This document shows, piece after piece, positions 47,780-59,805 of a stretch of 64,000 nucleotides of DNA; within the stretch, counting starts at the first letter, position 1; each line of letters opens with the position of its first letter. The position numbers were made by a program, and so were the translations under genes. The stretch is from Sthenelais limicola (lineage: Eukaryota > Annelida > Polychaeta > Phyllodocida > Sigalionidae). The DNA lies in assembly GCA_942159475.1 (NCBI GenBank), contig OW804096.1, positions 12,821,871 through 12,885,870 on the forward strand. The letters are read 5' to 3'. The notes under the pieces were generated by a model. That model did not search any database. It was given only the letters and a program-made list of their open reading frames with translations, and was not told the DNA's origin.

Positions 47780-48088
47780 ATATTATCATTACATAAACCA
47801 TCAATACAGGTTGCATCCTCTCAAGATCATAAAATAATGATAAACCTCAGAAAACTTACCTCAGAAAAAGTTAAAGACATCAAACCACAGACAGAACATT
47901 ATTTTTTTAACGTTTTAACATGAGCATATGGATGCCATAAAGTTAATACGCCTCTGTATTTGATATAGGAACAGATGGTTCTGTGGTTGGGGTGGTTTTG
48001 CTGTCCTTTTTGTGGAAAAGTTTCTCGATCATTCGTCTCTTATTTCACGTTTCATGATGGTGAATGCATGACAAATCATAAGACTTAC

Positions 48089-48098
48089 CATCCGCCAT
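48089..48098 (-). other. Possible first-exon start (ATGGCGGATG/GTAAGT)
   Basis: In minus sense GACAAAGATGGCGGATG is followed by a perfect GTAAGT donor, phase 1. AAGATGGCGG also matches a YY1 motif common at promoters. The phase would fit both 40331-40233 and 33250-33145, but no signal peptide would result, which a receptor needs. Confidence 0.18.
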
Positions 48099-48257
48099 CT
48101 TTGTCTCTGTCCCCCGTATTTCATGTCTTGTTATTTGTGTGTGATAGGAATAGCTCTTAAGTAATCATCTACCAGAACCGGAGATGGTTTCATATGTATA
48201 AATGATAGATGTCATGAGAATAAAAATGACTTCATGCAATCTGCGTTTCTAATATAC

Positions 48258-48472
48258 AGTCTAGGCCCAAAGTTCAGAGGGCCCCTTAAAACGGAGGGAA
48301 AACCTCTCGCCTCGAACCGCAAAGTGCCATCATAATTCCATTAAGACCGCAAAATGCCATTATATTCCCATTAAAACGGAGGGTGCTAAGCCAGGAACGT
48401 GATCGGCGAAGTAAGCGTCCAATCACTGACATACAATTCTTATCTGATCTGAGGGTTAGGACCTAGAGTGTA
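48258..48472 (-). mobile_element. Family B MITE, full length
   Basis: CAGTCTAGGCCCAAAGTTCA to GGTTAGGACCTAGAGTGTA. Confidence 0.88.
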
Positions 48473-48691
48473 TAGCCTTGATGCGCATAGTTCATGAAAT
48501 TAAGAGCTCTCTGCTTCTAAGACAAAAATAATTCTTCAAAACGTTGTTCAAACAACGCTGTTAATATTGGATGCTTTTCTGATGAGGCCTCATCCACATC
48601 CATCCCCTCTATGATTACCGACGCTTGGAGGAATTGCCAATATATATTAATCAATTCAATTAATTTCTGGAATCACTTCCAATTAAATGTA

Positions 48692-48885
48692 CCGTAGTGG
48701 CCTGTTTATAAGCCGGGACCTGTTTAAAAGCCTATCTCGAATACAGACCGGGGCTGTGGGGGTCATGAAAAAATAAAATCCTCTAAAATTTAATTCTCGA
48801 TTAAAAGCCTATCTCAATTGCAAACCGGGGCTAGAGGGGATTCGAAACAAATACAAGCCCGGGCTTATGAACGGGCCACTACGGG
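48692..48885. mobile_element. Mariner-like MITE, 194 bp
   Basis: CCGTAGTGGCCTGTTTATAA at the left; reversed, CCCGTAGTGGCCCGTTCATA at the right. TA flanks both sides (48690-48691, 48886-48887). An internal direct repeat, AAAAGCCTATCTC, occurs twice. Confidence 0.82.
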
Positions 48886-48899
48886 TAACCGAAAATAGG

Positions 48900-48945
48900 C
48901 TGGAATTGGAATTGGAATAAATAATATTATACTTTATTTGCCAAG
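48900..48945 (-). repeat. LINE-type tail, (ATTCCA)n
   Basis: In minus sense GGCAAATAAAGTATAATATT is followed by ATTCCA repeats, the same design as the TTGAA tails. Confidence 0.5.
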
Positions 48946-49655
48946 TCGTACAGGTAAAGATGATGACAAATGTGTAAGCAGGCTTCTGGATAAGAACTAG
49001 TCTTAAGGGCCTAGTCCACTAAGCCGATTCTCATGCGATTCTCACAAACAAATACGAAATCACTCCCAAACTCTCAGGGGTCAGGTTTCTCCCATTAACA
49101 CTTTTAGCCTTAGTCTTAGACTTGCTTAGTCTTTGATATTTTGGGGTTTTTTTTTATAAACAAAAGTTCAATTAAAATCACAATTAAATTGAGTCACTAT
49201 AAATAATAGTTTAGCGCCCTATTCCTTGACAAGAAAGTGGGGGGAAGTGGGGGGAAGATGTGATCTTTTGACCATTAAATGTCACCCACCACCGCCTATA
49301 TGCGGTAGACTGGAACGGGATGAGAGACCTGATTACTGATTACTGCTAAGACAAGAGGAATTATCATCCCAATTTGGTCGAGGGGGCAGAGTCATACCAT
49401 AATCCAGCTGTTCTTTTATGAGGGTATTAACAGATTAACAAGAACTAATGGCCATTCCTTCATCCACTCCTCGACATCAGAGAGAAAACACCGGTGTCTA
49501 ATTAACCTGTCATAAACTATACCCTCTCGACTGAGGAATATCAAACAGTCCATGAATGGGGAGTGCCTAGACTTGCACTAGGGCTCCATAAACAACTGCA
49601 GTCTTAGCAGACGAGGGCTAGTCTACCTTAGTCTTAGCCTTGTGGTTAAGCTTAT
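48946..49655. other. Non-coding stretch
   Basis: Unique A/T-rich sequence; no repeat or coding signal that I can support. Confidence 0.5.
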
Positions 49656-49890
49656 GGGTCAGATTTTTAGAAAATGTACAATTCACTTTCACCAATCCTC
49701 TCAAATAACCAAAATTTCAGACGAAAATAAAGTTCAAAATACAGTTCAACCTAACCAAACAGATTGGTAGAATCAGTGCAATGCCGAATATACTCGAATT
49801 TACCAAGTATTGACCAAATTGCAGCCTAATTTAGCAGAATTTACCAAATGTGTACAGCTGCCAATTGTACATTTTCTGAAAATCTGACCC
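49656..49890 (+). mobile_element. Family A MITE, full length, little diverged
   Basis: GGGTCAGATTTTTAGAAAAT to CTGAAAATCTGACCC; flanks TTAT and TCAT. Confidence 0.92.
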
Positions 49891-51102
49891 TCATAGCTGT
49901 ATGCGGTGAGATGGAACGCTGGGCAAAACCTGCTTTGTACTACGGACTGATACGATTCTCACAGAATTTCAAGAAGGCAAAATCGCATGAGAATCGGTTC
50001 GGTCTGATGTAATCGTATGTGTTATCAGCCCGGAGAGAAGTGTTTTGTTGATATATTGAATCAAAAAAAAAAAAATTAATTGAAGCAGTGTTTCGCCCTT
50101 GACCTTTATCCCTTCAGAAATTACAAAGTGCAGACTTAGCTTATCAAATATCACCGACATAAATAACATAAAATGGTATATAAAATTATATCATACGCAC
50201 TTACATAAAAGCAATTTTCGTTCACAGACCATAAAATTGCAATCGAACTTTATAAAAAGTTGTGACATGAAATAAGGTTTTAGTTCATTAAATGGTACAG
50301 GTGTTAGTAACATGGAAAGATTTATAAGATTGAATTACAGCAATAGTCAGATTGTGTGACATTTCATTTTGATTTCTTACTTAGGTCCACACCAGGCGGG
50401 GATGCTATTCCGCCACTCGCCCCACCTACCCACCCCATGGCCTCCCACCCAATATAATACCTAAAAAACCCTTACCTCCATCTTTTTCTTTAAAAAAAAA
50501 ACATGCCCGTTTCATTTTTTGATAAAAAAAAAGTAAAGGCACCTCAGAACACGAGCCTTCCTAACCAGAAACTTCTCTTCTTTTTAAAAAAATATTTTTA
50601 AAAAAAATATATACAAATTTTAAAAACTTTATAAAAAAAAACTGTTGTTACAAAGTTTCAGAATGTGTATCTCTATATAGAATAATAACAATTAACTACA
50701 ATGTTTCTGAAAATAATAATAATAATGATAGGACGACGTCTCTCTTTCTCGAAATTTTATGGAAGAACACAAAGTCTATTAAATACGATAAACCTAAATA
50801 TTATGAAGTTGTACTTTTTGCTTTTAAAATTTCATTTAATACATTGCTATAGATGATCAAGCAATACTACAAATAACACCTTCCTTTATATCAATTCTGG
50901 TTGATGTCACAGTCAAGTGTCACCCATGAAAATCGTAATTTGATTCTATAAAATGGTAAGGAAAGAAGTCACATGAAAGCAGAAAGATAATTTATATTAA
51001 TGTTCTGCACTATTGGCTGATATACACCACATGCTGGCCAGCTGAAGCATGTAAGAGTAGACTTATGAGGGTCACTTTAGGGGGCTGAGAGGGAGTGATG
51101 AC
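49891..51102. other. Non-coding stretch
   Basis: A- and T-runs (50480-50640) and otherwise unique sequence; no gene or mobile element seen. Confidence 0.5.
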
Positions 51103-51359
51103 CACTCTAGGTCCAAACCCTCAGATCAGATAAGAAGGGTATGTCAAGTGATTGGACCCCTACTTCGCTAATCGGTTAATTTGCTTAGGTCACGGCGTTT
51201 TAATGGGAATGTAATGACTTTTGACTTCTAGGACTGGACGTTCTAATGAAAAAATAATGACATTTTGCGGGTTAATGGAATTATAATGGCACTTTGTGGT
51301 TTGAGGCGAGAGGCTTTCCCTTCGTTTGAAGGGACTGTCTCAACTTTGGGCCTAGACTA
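51103..51359 (+). mobile_element. Family B MITE with internal duplication
   Basis: CACTCTAGGTCCAAACCCTC to TTTGGGCCTAGACTAA; about 40 bp around the TAATGACATTTTG motif are doubled, making it longer than usual. Confidence 0.85.
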
Positions 51360-51381
51360 AGCTCCCCTCCCCGTTTCTCAC

Positions 51382-51434
51382 ATAGGATGGAGCAGAAGGC
51401 AACAGAGTACAACTAGCGGCCCCACACGGCTCAT
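51382..51434 (-). CDS. Candidate signal-peptide first exon
   Basis: In minus sense an ATG opens MSRVGPLVVLCCLLLHP, a short n-region then a strongly hydrophobic core, and the donor CCTAT/GTGAGA follows at once. A first exon ending just after a signal peptide is what DDR needs. The region is not repetitive and a GC box lies about 230 bp upstream. Problem: it leaves phase 2, while 33250-33145 needs phase 1; a small exon of length 3n+2 (possibly in the gap at 39159-39358) would have to link them. It may instead belong to another secreted protein. Confidence 0.38.
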
Positions 51435-51509
51435 GGGTGAACGACTTCTGACCTTTCTCCCGCAGCCAAACTGTCTGGCCCCTCAGAATAGACACTTCAA
51501 TTTGCATCC

Positions 51510-51700
51510 CTGACCGGAACCGGAACTTAACACACTTCATCCGGGACTTAATTGATGGACCTTGACCTTTCACATGCTAGGGGTCAGTGTATTTACGAAT
51601 GGTACAAATCGTTTTAACATTTAGCTACATTTTAGATCAAGATCCGTGGGAGAGTGGGTGAGGGCGGGGCAGGAGGTGTGAAGTGGGAGGTGGAGGGGTG
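51510..51700 (-). promoter_or_regulatory. Candidate promoter upstream of the signal-peptide exon
   Basis: A GC box (GGGCGGGGC, 51663-51671), G-rich neighbours and tandem CCGGAACCGGAACTT-like GGAA sites (51512-51526, read on either strand) lie within 250 bp upstream of the ATG at 51434. Motif evidence only. Confidence 0.22.
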
Positions 51701-51995
51701 AGTGAGTAGATCATTTCCCTCTTAGTTACCACTCACACACCTCCAGCTGAGCAACTCACTCTCATCTCATTTGCCTCTTTCATTTTCTTAAAGAATAGCA
51801 TGGGTGCATATGGGTCAGATTTCCAGAAAATGTACAATTCGCCTTCACAAATCCTCTCAAGTAACCCTCATTTAAGACAAAAATGAGCTTCAAAATGCAG
51901 CTTAACCTAACAGAACTGATACTTTAAATCACTGCTATACCAAATATACTCAGATATACCAGGTATTCATAATTTGTCAGACACATTTAGCAGAA

Positions 51996-52161
51996 AAACC
52001 TTTTAGTCCTAACGTCAAAATTAACCAAAATCAATAATTCAATGATCTACAAATGCCAAAAACGATGGAATGAACTCCACACTGAGGCGCACAAAATTGA
52101 GGACAAGCATGCTTTCAAAAAATACACAGAAAAAACCCTATCGCCCTTTAGACCTGCATAA
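51996..52161 (+). pseudogene. LINE ORF2, C-terminal fragment
   Basis: 55 codons to TAA: KLTKINNSMIYKCQKRWNEL, then HTEAHKIEDKHAFKKYTEKT. RWNELxxEAxxxxxxxxFKKxL is the usual closing motif of non-LTR reverse transcriptase proteins. It differs from the fragment at 42744, so two LINE lineages are present. Confidence 0.7.
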
Positions 52162-52705
52162 ACCAAACCACAAACACACCCTCTGAATCACATCCCTGGT
52201 GACTGTACCCCCCACCCACCACCCACCGGGTGTCGGGTGCATGGAAAGGCAACTTGTTCTAGTACCTTGTCCATGCCCCAACTATCTCCCTCTCTTCACT
52301 TTATCCTGGGCCGAGTGAGGTAACTTGTTCTAGTGCCACACCCTGTCCCAGACACCATACCACCTGAGCTGCACAATACTTAAATATACTTCACCTGGAT
52401 TAATCGATTATCAGAGATTCTGCCAACAAGGCAATACTTACTGGAACCATCCACAGGGATGACATCATATGTATAATACTCATAAACCCATACCCCATTT
52501 CATCCATATTGTCATCTCATTGTGTAACCTTGTAGTAACCATAGAACACTGTAGTACAAATAGAGTAACAAAAGAAAACTCAAAACAAAATTCAGGCATC
52601 CAATGGAAGAACTAACTAAACACATGTTTACTTAGATTGTTGGTCCACCTTATTGTAAAAACATCAGCAATAAAGAATTATTGAATTGAATTGAATTGAA
52701 TTGAA
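51996..52705 (+). mobile_element. 5'-truncated LINE with (TTGAA)n tail inside family A
   Basis: A 710-bp insert: C-terminal coding fragment to 52161, then a 3' untranslated region with two AACTTGTTCTAGT motifs, then ATAAAGAATTATTGAATTGA and five TTGAA units. It defines the 3' end of a LINE family whose tails are scattered over the window. Confidence 0.85.
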
Positions 52706-52756
52706 TTTCCTAAATGTGTAGAGCTGCCAATTGTACATTTTCAGAAAATCTGACCC

Positions 52757-54136
52757 ATATGTGTCTCCACTCACTGTTACCTCTCTCCGAGTCTCTCTTC
52801 TATTGCTTCCTTTGCACAACATCAAGATGAAATGTTCTTTTACCAACACAACATGCAAATGAAGCCAATCTATGACAGACAAAGGCTTCCTCCAATCTTA
52901 GAGAAAGAGCAACTCTTTCGACAAGCTCGAATTCATGATTCATATCAGTCACAACCTGAAAAACGCCATAAACATGTCTGAGAGAGATATAATTTCCTTC
53001 ACCATCTGCCAATCCAGGGATGGCGTTATGAGAAATAGGTTAAGATAACAGCTCTAGCGTTATCACTTGGCACCATTTGATGATACGGCCTTATCTGTAA
53101 GTGTGTAAGAAACCCTTCAAATAGGCACTTGATGAGACACGTAAGAGATATGCCAAGCCCGTAAGAGTTGACAAGATACGTTGACGGACGCCCCTTATAG
53201 GTCTGCATCTCATACCTGTCCTGTTATCTATAGATCGTTGTGATATGTTCAGGATTTATTTTTCTAATTAAATTAAATGAGAATATTTTTACTGAGTGTA
53301 TTTCTAAATCGTGGGCAGACCTTCTTAACTTGTTTCATGACCATTTATTATGTATTTGATTTAAGCTATTTATAATCGCAATCCATGACAATAAGAAAAT
53401 GCACATCTGAATGCGGTTCAGTGTTACATGATCGCATGTGTTGGACTTTGGCTAAGCTATGTGTGTGAGTGAGGAGATTAGTTGTGTTATTCCTCATTAA
53501 CTCTATACTTTCATATGTTGTGTATGGATCCACAAATAGACTGTCTGTAGATACAAGATTATTAACATTCTGAAACTTGTGCATCATATATTTAAAAAAA
53601 TGCTTAAATATTTTTTCAACGAATGCTATAATCAAACTGTTTCAGCTCAGAGAATTATTACTCTGTAATTAAAATTGCTGTAATCAAAAGCAACATTAAT
53701 ATACTTTGTCGTTAGTTAATGCAACATTATGACCATTATTTGTTGTGTATAGGAGTGCAGGATACAAACTTGATCTAAATACAGGAAGGCACTGAAACTC
53801 CATTTTTTATAGACTTTTCTACCAAGGTAATGTAATAATTTTCTCATCAAATGAAACAGTTTAGCAAGCAGTATTTGTTGTCAAGAAAGTCATGTTAACC
53901 ACTGAGGCCTATAAACCCCACCCCTTGCTAGCATGGGGTGATAAGGCTGGGGGAGGGGCGTGGGAGGGGTGTGGGCAATGGGCCTTACAAGTGCCCCAGT
54001 GGGAGATTTAGGGGCGGTACCCTACTGCGTTTGATTGACAGGTGAAGTGAACCGTGCCCGCCCCAAGGGGTGGCACCCATCATGCCTACCTCTACAGTGG
54101 CATCCCAGACACATGTGATCCATCAATAACACTTGT
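52757..54136. other. Non-coding stretch with a G/C-rich patch
   Basis: 53925-54085 has GC-box-like runs (GGGGAGGGGCGTGGG, CCCGCCCC) and could be regulatory. A 70-codon open frame at 53012-52800 (minus; ELVERVALSLRLEEAFVCHR) matches nothing I know. Otherwise plain sequence. Confidence 0.4.
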
Positions 54137-54371
54137 GGGTCAGATCTTCAGAAAACGTACAATTGGTCTTCACCAATCTTCTCAAATAACCCAAAGTTAA
54201 GACGAAAATCAGGTTCAAAATACAGTTCAACGTAACCAGACAGATTTATTGAATGAATGCAATACAGAATACACTCAGATGTACCCAGTATTTATCAATT
54301 TTAACTCTAATTTAGCAGAATTTGAAAGATGTGTAGAACTGTCGATTGTGCATTTTCTGAAAATCTGACAC
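54137..54371 (+). mobile_element. Family A MITE with TTGT duplication
   Basis: GGGTCAGATCTTCAGAAAAC to CTGAAAATCTGACAC; TTGT at 54133-54136 and 54372-54375. Confidence 0.92.
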
Positions 54372-55318
54372 TTGTGGTGGTGATAGCAGTGGCGGTGGTG
54401 GTACTTGGCTACATTTCAGTCCAGGTAACTTGATAATGGTTAAGTGTATCTGAAGATCACCATAAATATTCCAAGATGTTCATGTATTAGTTATAGTCCC
54501 AGGATCGGGGTGAAAAGGCAGGTAATTCATGTCTAAACCCCGAAAACGGAGATGGTAAATGTCACTCAAATTGTTATTTCCTGATTAAATAATTATATTT
54601 CTAAAAAAAATATGAAGAGAAATATGTCCTAAGGACAGGTCATTCTGGTGGGGACAACTCGAGTCGCGAGCCAATTTGATGCATCGACATGTAGGCTAGA
54701 AATGAGTTTTGGGATAAAATAACTCATGCACACTTTACACTTTGTTCACTTCATATTGATGTGATCTCTTTAACTCTGAGCTGTACTGCCATTTTCATAT
54801 GGATTATATCATAGGAGGACGTCTTGGTCCAGTTCAGGTTTCGTTTACTTTGAGCTCTGCAAGGTCCCATTTTTAGATAATGAATAAAATAGTAGCTAGT
54901 TGTTGTTGCCGTGGTTGGGAACACTTTCATGAACAAATGGAAAATCAACCGAGTTATTTTGCCTGCATCTCTAGTCTCGTTGATGAAAGTAACACACAGT
55001 AACTCAAAGAGGCATAGAGAAAAATCCCATTCCCATTTCACACAGAATCTAGTCAGTTAAAGATATAATTTAAGACTTCCCTGTCTTCTCCTTCTTCTCT
55101 GATCTTGAAGTAATTATCACTTTCATCTGTACGTGCGCCGTACGTGCCTCGTGCCTGTATGTCCCAGCACACCTGGAACAAGTTCTGTGTACTTCTGTAA
55201 AAAAGTACTTTCTGATCTTGGTCCTTGTAAATGTTTCATGTTAAGAGATTAACAGATGTTAACGAGTCGAACCAGAACCTCAGCAGAGGCTGAGAGAGAG
55301 AGAACCAATCTATCTGGT
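54372..55318. other. Non-coding stretch
   Basis: A 96-codon open frame (55041-54751, minus) has no recognisable motif or splice context; nothing else seen. Confidence 0.45.
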
Positions 55319-55764
55319 TCAGGTTATCAGAAAATGTACAATCGGGAGCTCCATACATATTTAGCTCATTATGTTAATTTAATTGATAATCGATAAAATC
55401 TAGGTATTTCTTAGTGGACTTGGGTGTTGTGTTGATTCATGAAATCTGTTCTGTTACAAATGTTAAGCTTTATTTTGAACCTATTTCTTGGTCCAGTCTA
55501 GGCTTAGAGCCTCTCAGATCAGATAGGTACATATGTCAGTGATTGAACGCCTACTGCGTGAGCAGCTTGCCTGTCCTAATGGGATTTAATGGCATTTTGC
55601 GGTTTGAAGACTTTCCTTCAGTTGGGAGGGACTCTCTCAACTGAGTCTAGAACGTATATTTGGGTATGTAATCTCGGTTATGTTAGGCTGTATTTTGGAC
55701 CTCTTTTTCAAATATCAAATTAGCGTTATTTTGGCAAATTCTACATTTTCTACAGACTTGACCC
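55319..55764 (-). mobile_element. Family A MITE interrupted by family B
   Basis: 55319-55494 (AGAAAATGTACAATCGGGAG to TTTTGAACCTATTTC) and 55653-55764 (ATATTTGGGTATGTAATCTC to CTACAGACTTGACCC). The right part repeats about 60 bp of the left part, so the split is not a simple insertion. Confidence 0.75.
55495..55652 (+). mobile_element. Family B MITE inside family A
   Basis: AGTCTAGGCTTAGAGCCTCT to CTCTCAACTGAGTCTAG. Confidence 0.8.
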
Positions 55765-56164
55765 ATCTGCAGATCTACTTGATAATAAATCTACCTATAT
55801 ATTTATCTACATATATCTGAGCTCAAAGTCAAAGTTCCCCCTGATCCTAGAGTAAAAGATCTGAGCCCTAAACCAGATTTATGGAAGAATTTATCCCCAA
55901 CAAATGGAATTCGTGAGGGGTTTGAATGAGAGCAGATTCGGAACTCACCTTTCAAGGGTACTGCCAACACCCCCATTCAAGATACCCGTTATATATACCC
56001 CTAGAAAATACCCCCAGGGGTTCTGTGTGTGGCCCTGCATGCCTTATCCCTCCAGGGTCAATGACCTAATTCCGTGATATCAGTGAACTACTGAAAGTTC
56101 TTAAATGTTGGGGCAAAAGGCCAATAGTTGGGTGGACGCCAGCAATTGGTGAATATTTCAAAGG

Positions 56165-56286
56165 TACACTCTAGGTCCAAACCCTAAGATCAGATAAGAA
56201 TGGTATGTCAGCATGCTTCGCTCATGGTTTTTTCTGGTCTAGGACTCAGCATTTTGATGGCAATATAATGACATTTTGCCGTCTTA
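56165..56286 (+). mobile_element. Family B MITE, left part
   Basis: CACTCTAGGTCCAAACCCTA to TGACATTTTGCCGTCTTA. Confidence 0.75.
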
Positions 56287-57453
56287 AAAGAACATACCGC
56301 ACTCAGTACAATGGTACCTCAATAGGTTCTTTATTAAACAAAAACATACCATGAAATGGAATTATGAAATTTTACTCCAGCCTTTGGGGTCAATCTGTTA
56401 AGGTACCTTGGTCAAACTATTTGGAAATAATCTTTATACAAAACCTTTTTCTAAGAATAACTGTCCATAATCATTCCCATTTGTGAGTGCAGGATCGCAA
56501 TCATAAAATCACATATATTTTCACAGGGGCGAAGATATTGGCCATAAATTCGGCACAAAATAAAAGTTTCCTGTTCTAAATATCATCATTCTTCTAAGAA
56601 TAAAAAAGACCAACTTCAGTCTATCAAAGCCCCATTACATACCCTTGTGAGTTAAAAATTATAGCATCAGAGTAAGAGCTATCTCTATTACTCAGAAATG
56701 TAAGTCTTTCCCATCCGCCCATCCTCCCTAGGCAGGCCCTATACTCCGCAACCAGTTTCTACGTACTAGTATGGAGTAACTCATTGCTGAATATAGGACC
56801 TGCCTAGGTAGGATGCATCCCCCTAACATTCTACTTACAAGAATTATAAAGAAGCTGTTTTTTTAGTTCTGAAGATACATGTACAGCTGTGTACAGGACA
56901 CACAAGAACAAAGACCCACCAGTATATTATAGGCCCCGTGCACATGGACACAGTGATGATATAGTACTTAAGGTAAGGTGTCTTTATTTTGCCTCCAACA
57001 ATTGGCAAACGGCCGGCAAATCTAGCTTGATTATTTCATTTCTCACACATAAGAGCCACATAACCTTAAGATGACCCTAACATAAGGCAAGTACATAGCC
57101 ATCTCGCTATAGTACACATGGTGAACACATTATAAAGCCAAACACAGCCCACAGCAGGTTTGTATGGGGTTGACATGGCAGAAATGACAAGCTTCTCTCT
57201 TGTATCCTTCCATCCGAGTGAGTGTATTAGTAGGGAAACATGCCTGATGCTCGCCAGACATTCTCTATAGGCATAACTAGGCATATTTAGCATATGCCCG
57301 CAGAATGCCTGGCATAGAGGTATGTAACATTGTAAGCATGGGCTTTGTAGTAGTGGGGGGGGGGGGGGGGGTAATTGTGGTGGTGTGGTGGTAATAGTGG
57401 TGGTGGAATCAACCATATTGGTCCTGGGACTTGTTGCATAAAAAGTCCTAACT
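56287..57453. other. Non-coding stretch
   Basis: Unique sequence; a G18 run at 57355-57371 and GTGGTG repeats before 57410. No gene seen. Confidence 0.5.
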
Positions 57454-57687
57454 GGGTCAGATTTTCAAAAAATGTAAAATTCACCTTCACCAATTCTCTC
57501 AAATAACCCAAATTTAAGACAAAAATCAGGTTCAAAATACTGTTCAATATAATCAGACAGACTTTGAATCAAGGCAATATCAAATATACTCAGATATATC
57601 TAGTGTTGATGATTTTTCAATCCAATTTAGTAGGATTTACCAAATATGTTGATCTGCCAATTGTACATTTTCTGAAAATCTGACCAA
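57454..57687 (+). mobile_element. Family A MITE, full length
   Basis: GGGTCAGATTTTCAAAAAAT to CTGAAAATCTGACCA. Confidence 0.9.
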
Positions 57688-57849
57688 AAGTCATTTCCCC
57701 TTGTTTTTAAATGGGAATTAGCATTATCTGTAGGACTGTATAACAGATTCCTTCCTCAAAGATTCCTTATCAGCTGCCTAGCAAGGAAAGGTAGCTCAAG
57801 GAAGGAAATTTATTAACATTAGCCTATTCAAACATGAGGAGAAATGAGC

Positions 57850-58055
57850 AGTCCAAACCCAAACCCTCAGATCAGATATGTTAGTGATTGCACGCCTACT
57901 TCGCTAATCGGTTTCCTGACCTATAACTAGGCGTTCTAATGGGATTACAATGACATTTTGCGGTCTTAATGGAATTATAATGGCACTTTGCAGTTTGAGG
58001 CGAGAGGCTTTCCCTCCGTTTGAAGGGACTCTCTCATCTTTGGGCCTAGACTGTA
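57850..58055 (+). mobile_element. Family B MITE, nearly full
   Basis: GTCCAAACCCAAACCCTCAG to TTTGGGCCTAGACTGTA. Confidence 0.85.
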
Positions 58056-58909
58056 AGGTGGGAATTGGTGGAAATGGCCGTTGTGTGCCTCTTGCTTCAC
58101 ATTTTCTTAAAGCTGCCCTCCCTGCTAATTTCTAAACAAATCGCAGATCTCACTTGTTTAGAAGATCAATACCCTGCCCCACCTTGTCCCAAGAATTTGG
58201 GTCTCTGTCTTAATGTTGAAGATAGATATTTGAGTTTAAATGTGACGAATCTGTATTCGGAGGGCTGTGGTGTCCACCAATGGAGATACTGATTCCCAAG
58301 AGACCTGGTAGATGGCAGTCTAAACGTTCTGCGCATGGGTAAGTGATCTCACGCAGGCGCACTTAGTGTGTCCCAGGCTGAGATCCTGACCTCACCTCTA
58401 GATAGTGTCTACCCCTGGTGTCTACTGAACGCACCTATATTACTATTGCTAACTCAGCCGCACTTATTCTTGTATGTCCGTGATGGTAAAATCATGGAAT
58501 ACAGACATTTATTGAACTTTTCATTAAGTAACAGATCGATAATAGTGAGTTTGGAAACTAATTTGAATGTAATTTCAACAGAACCATTCAATATTATTAC
58601 TAGGGAATGCAGCTTTAAATGCCACCCCAAATATTAATCCTACGTACAGCGTAGTAGAGCTTAAACCATTTATAAAATAATCTTTCAGCGTTATGATAGG
58701 TCTTTTGGGATAGTTCTGTAGTAGATGTGCATGCATTGGAGAAATATGGAGCTCAGAATAATAGCTGAGGTGGAGGTGGTTAAACTTCAAGGATTTATCT
58801 AAGGACTTATTCAAGGACTTTAAAGGTCCTTATATGCGTCTAACATATGTATGTGAAGCGATCTCAAGTATGGGGAAATACTATGGCGGTTTGTTATACG
58901 GACTTGTAT
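58056..58909. other. Non-coding stretch with one splice-like site
   Basis: On the plus strand an ATG at 58279 opens 18 codons plus 2 bases to GCATGG/GTAAGT near 58339, beside CGCAGGCGCAC. It could be a first exon of an unknown gene; no protein motif supports it. Confidence 0.25.
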
Positions 58910-59138
58910 GAGAAAATCAGCGGAAAATATACAATCGGCAGCTTTACACTTTTGATAAATTCTCTTCAATTAATATAAGCTGAACAATGATAAATACTAG
59001 ATATAATTGCATATATTTGGTATTGCCTTGATTCAAAGAATCTGTTTGGTTATGTTGAACTGTATTTTGAACTTCATTTTAGGTGTTATTTCAAAAGATT
59101 GGTAAAGGCGAATTGTACATTTTTTGCCGATTTGACCC
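58910..59138 (-). mobile_element. Family A MITE
   Basis: CAGCGGAAAATATACAATCG to TTTGCCGATTTGACCC. Confidence 0.82.
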
Positions 59139-59233
59139 AGCATGTAAAATCACACGTACAATATGGCAAAATGCCAGCAAATTTCACTCCAGCTTTTGTA
59201 GGGCTTCAACATTAGATTATACTCTGTATAAAA

Positions 59234-59467
59234 GGGTCAGATCTTCAGAAAGTGCACAATCTACAGTTCTACACATCTATCAAATTCTGCTAAATTAGAG
59301 TGAAAAATGATAAATACTAAGTATATCTGAGTGTATTCTGTATTGTATTCATTCAATAAGTCTGTCTGGTTATGTTGAACTGTCTTTTGAACTTAATTTT
59401 CTTCTTAAACTTGGGTTATTTGAGAGGATTGGTGAAGGCCGATTGTACATTTTCAGGCGACTTGACC
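59234..59467 (-). mobile_element. Family A MITE, full length
   Basis: GGGTCAGATCTTCAGAAAGT to TTCAGGCGACTTGACCA. Confidence 0.88.
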
Positions 59468-59805
59468 AAAAAGTGCAACCATTAAACTTACACAACAGCA
59501 AACCACCGCCCCAAATAATGACCAAATTAAATTCTAAAGAGATGTTATGAACTCACTCAACAATCATCGAGGACATTATCAGCCACTACACACCACCTAA
59601 TATATCCAATTATTATTGAAAATTAGCGCAAATTGGTGTAATTCTGTGAATTTTGATCAATTATTTTTTGCTCCTGTTGTTGCTATTAAGGCGGTTTGTG
59701 GCATAACAGTTCCTGCTCCGAGCCAAGCCTCAGCAATTATGTGGTGTCTGAGGAGGTTTTGAGAAAATAAGGAGACGTTTTGAGAACCTCAGATTGACCT
59801 GTGCG

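Larger units (their letters stand above)
51812..52756 (+). mobile_element. Family A MITE split by a LINE; ATAT duplication
   Basis: 51812-51995 (GGGTCAGATTTCCAGAAAAT to CATTTAGCAGAA) and 52706-52756 (TTTCCTAAATGTGTAGAGCT to CAGAAAATCTGACCC) form one copy, flanked by ATAT at 51808-51811 and 52757-52760. Confidence 0.92.

Noticed and set aside
52800..53012. 70-codon minus-strand frame starting MADGEGNYISL
   Set aside because: Looks protein-like but matches no family I know and has no supporting neighbours; noted under the surrounding stretch only.
55949..55975. Short minus-strand start (MGVLAVPLK) with donor AAAG/GTGAGT and a TATATATAA upstream
   Set aside because: The phase fits the discoidin exon, but nine residues do not make a signal peptide and the TATA motif is too close to the ATG.
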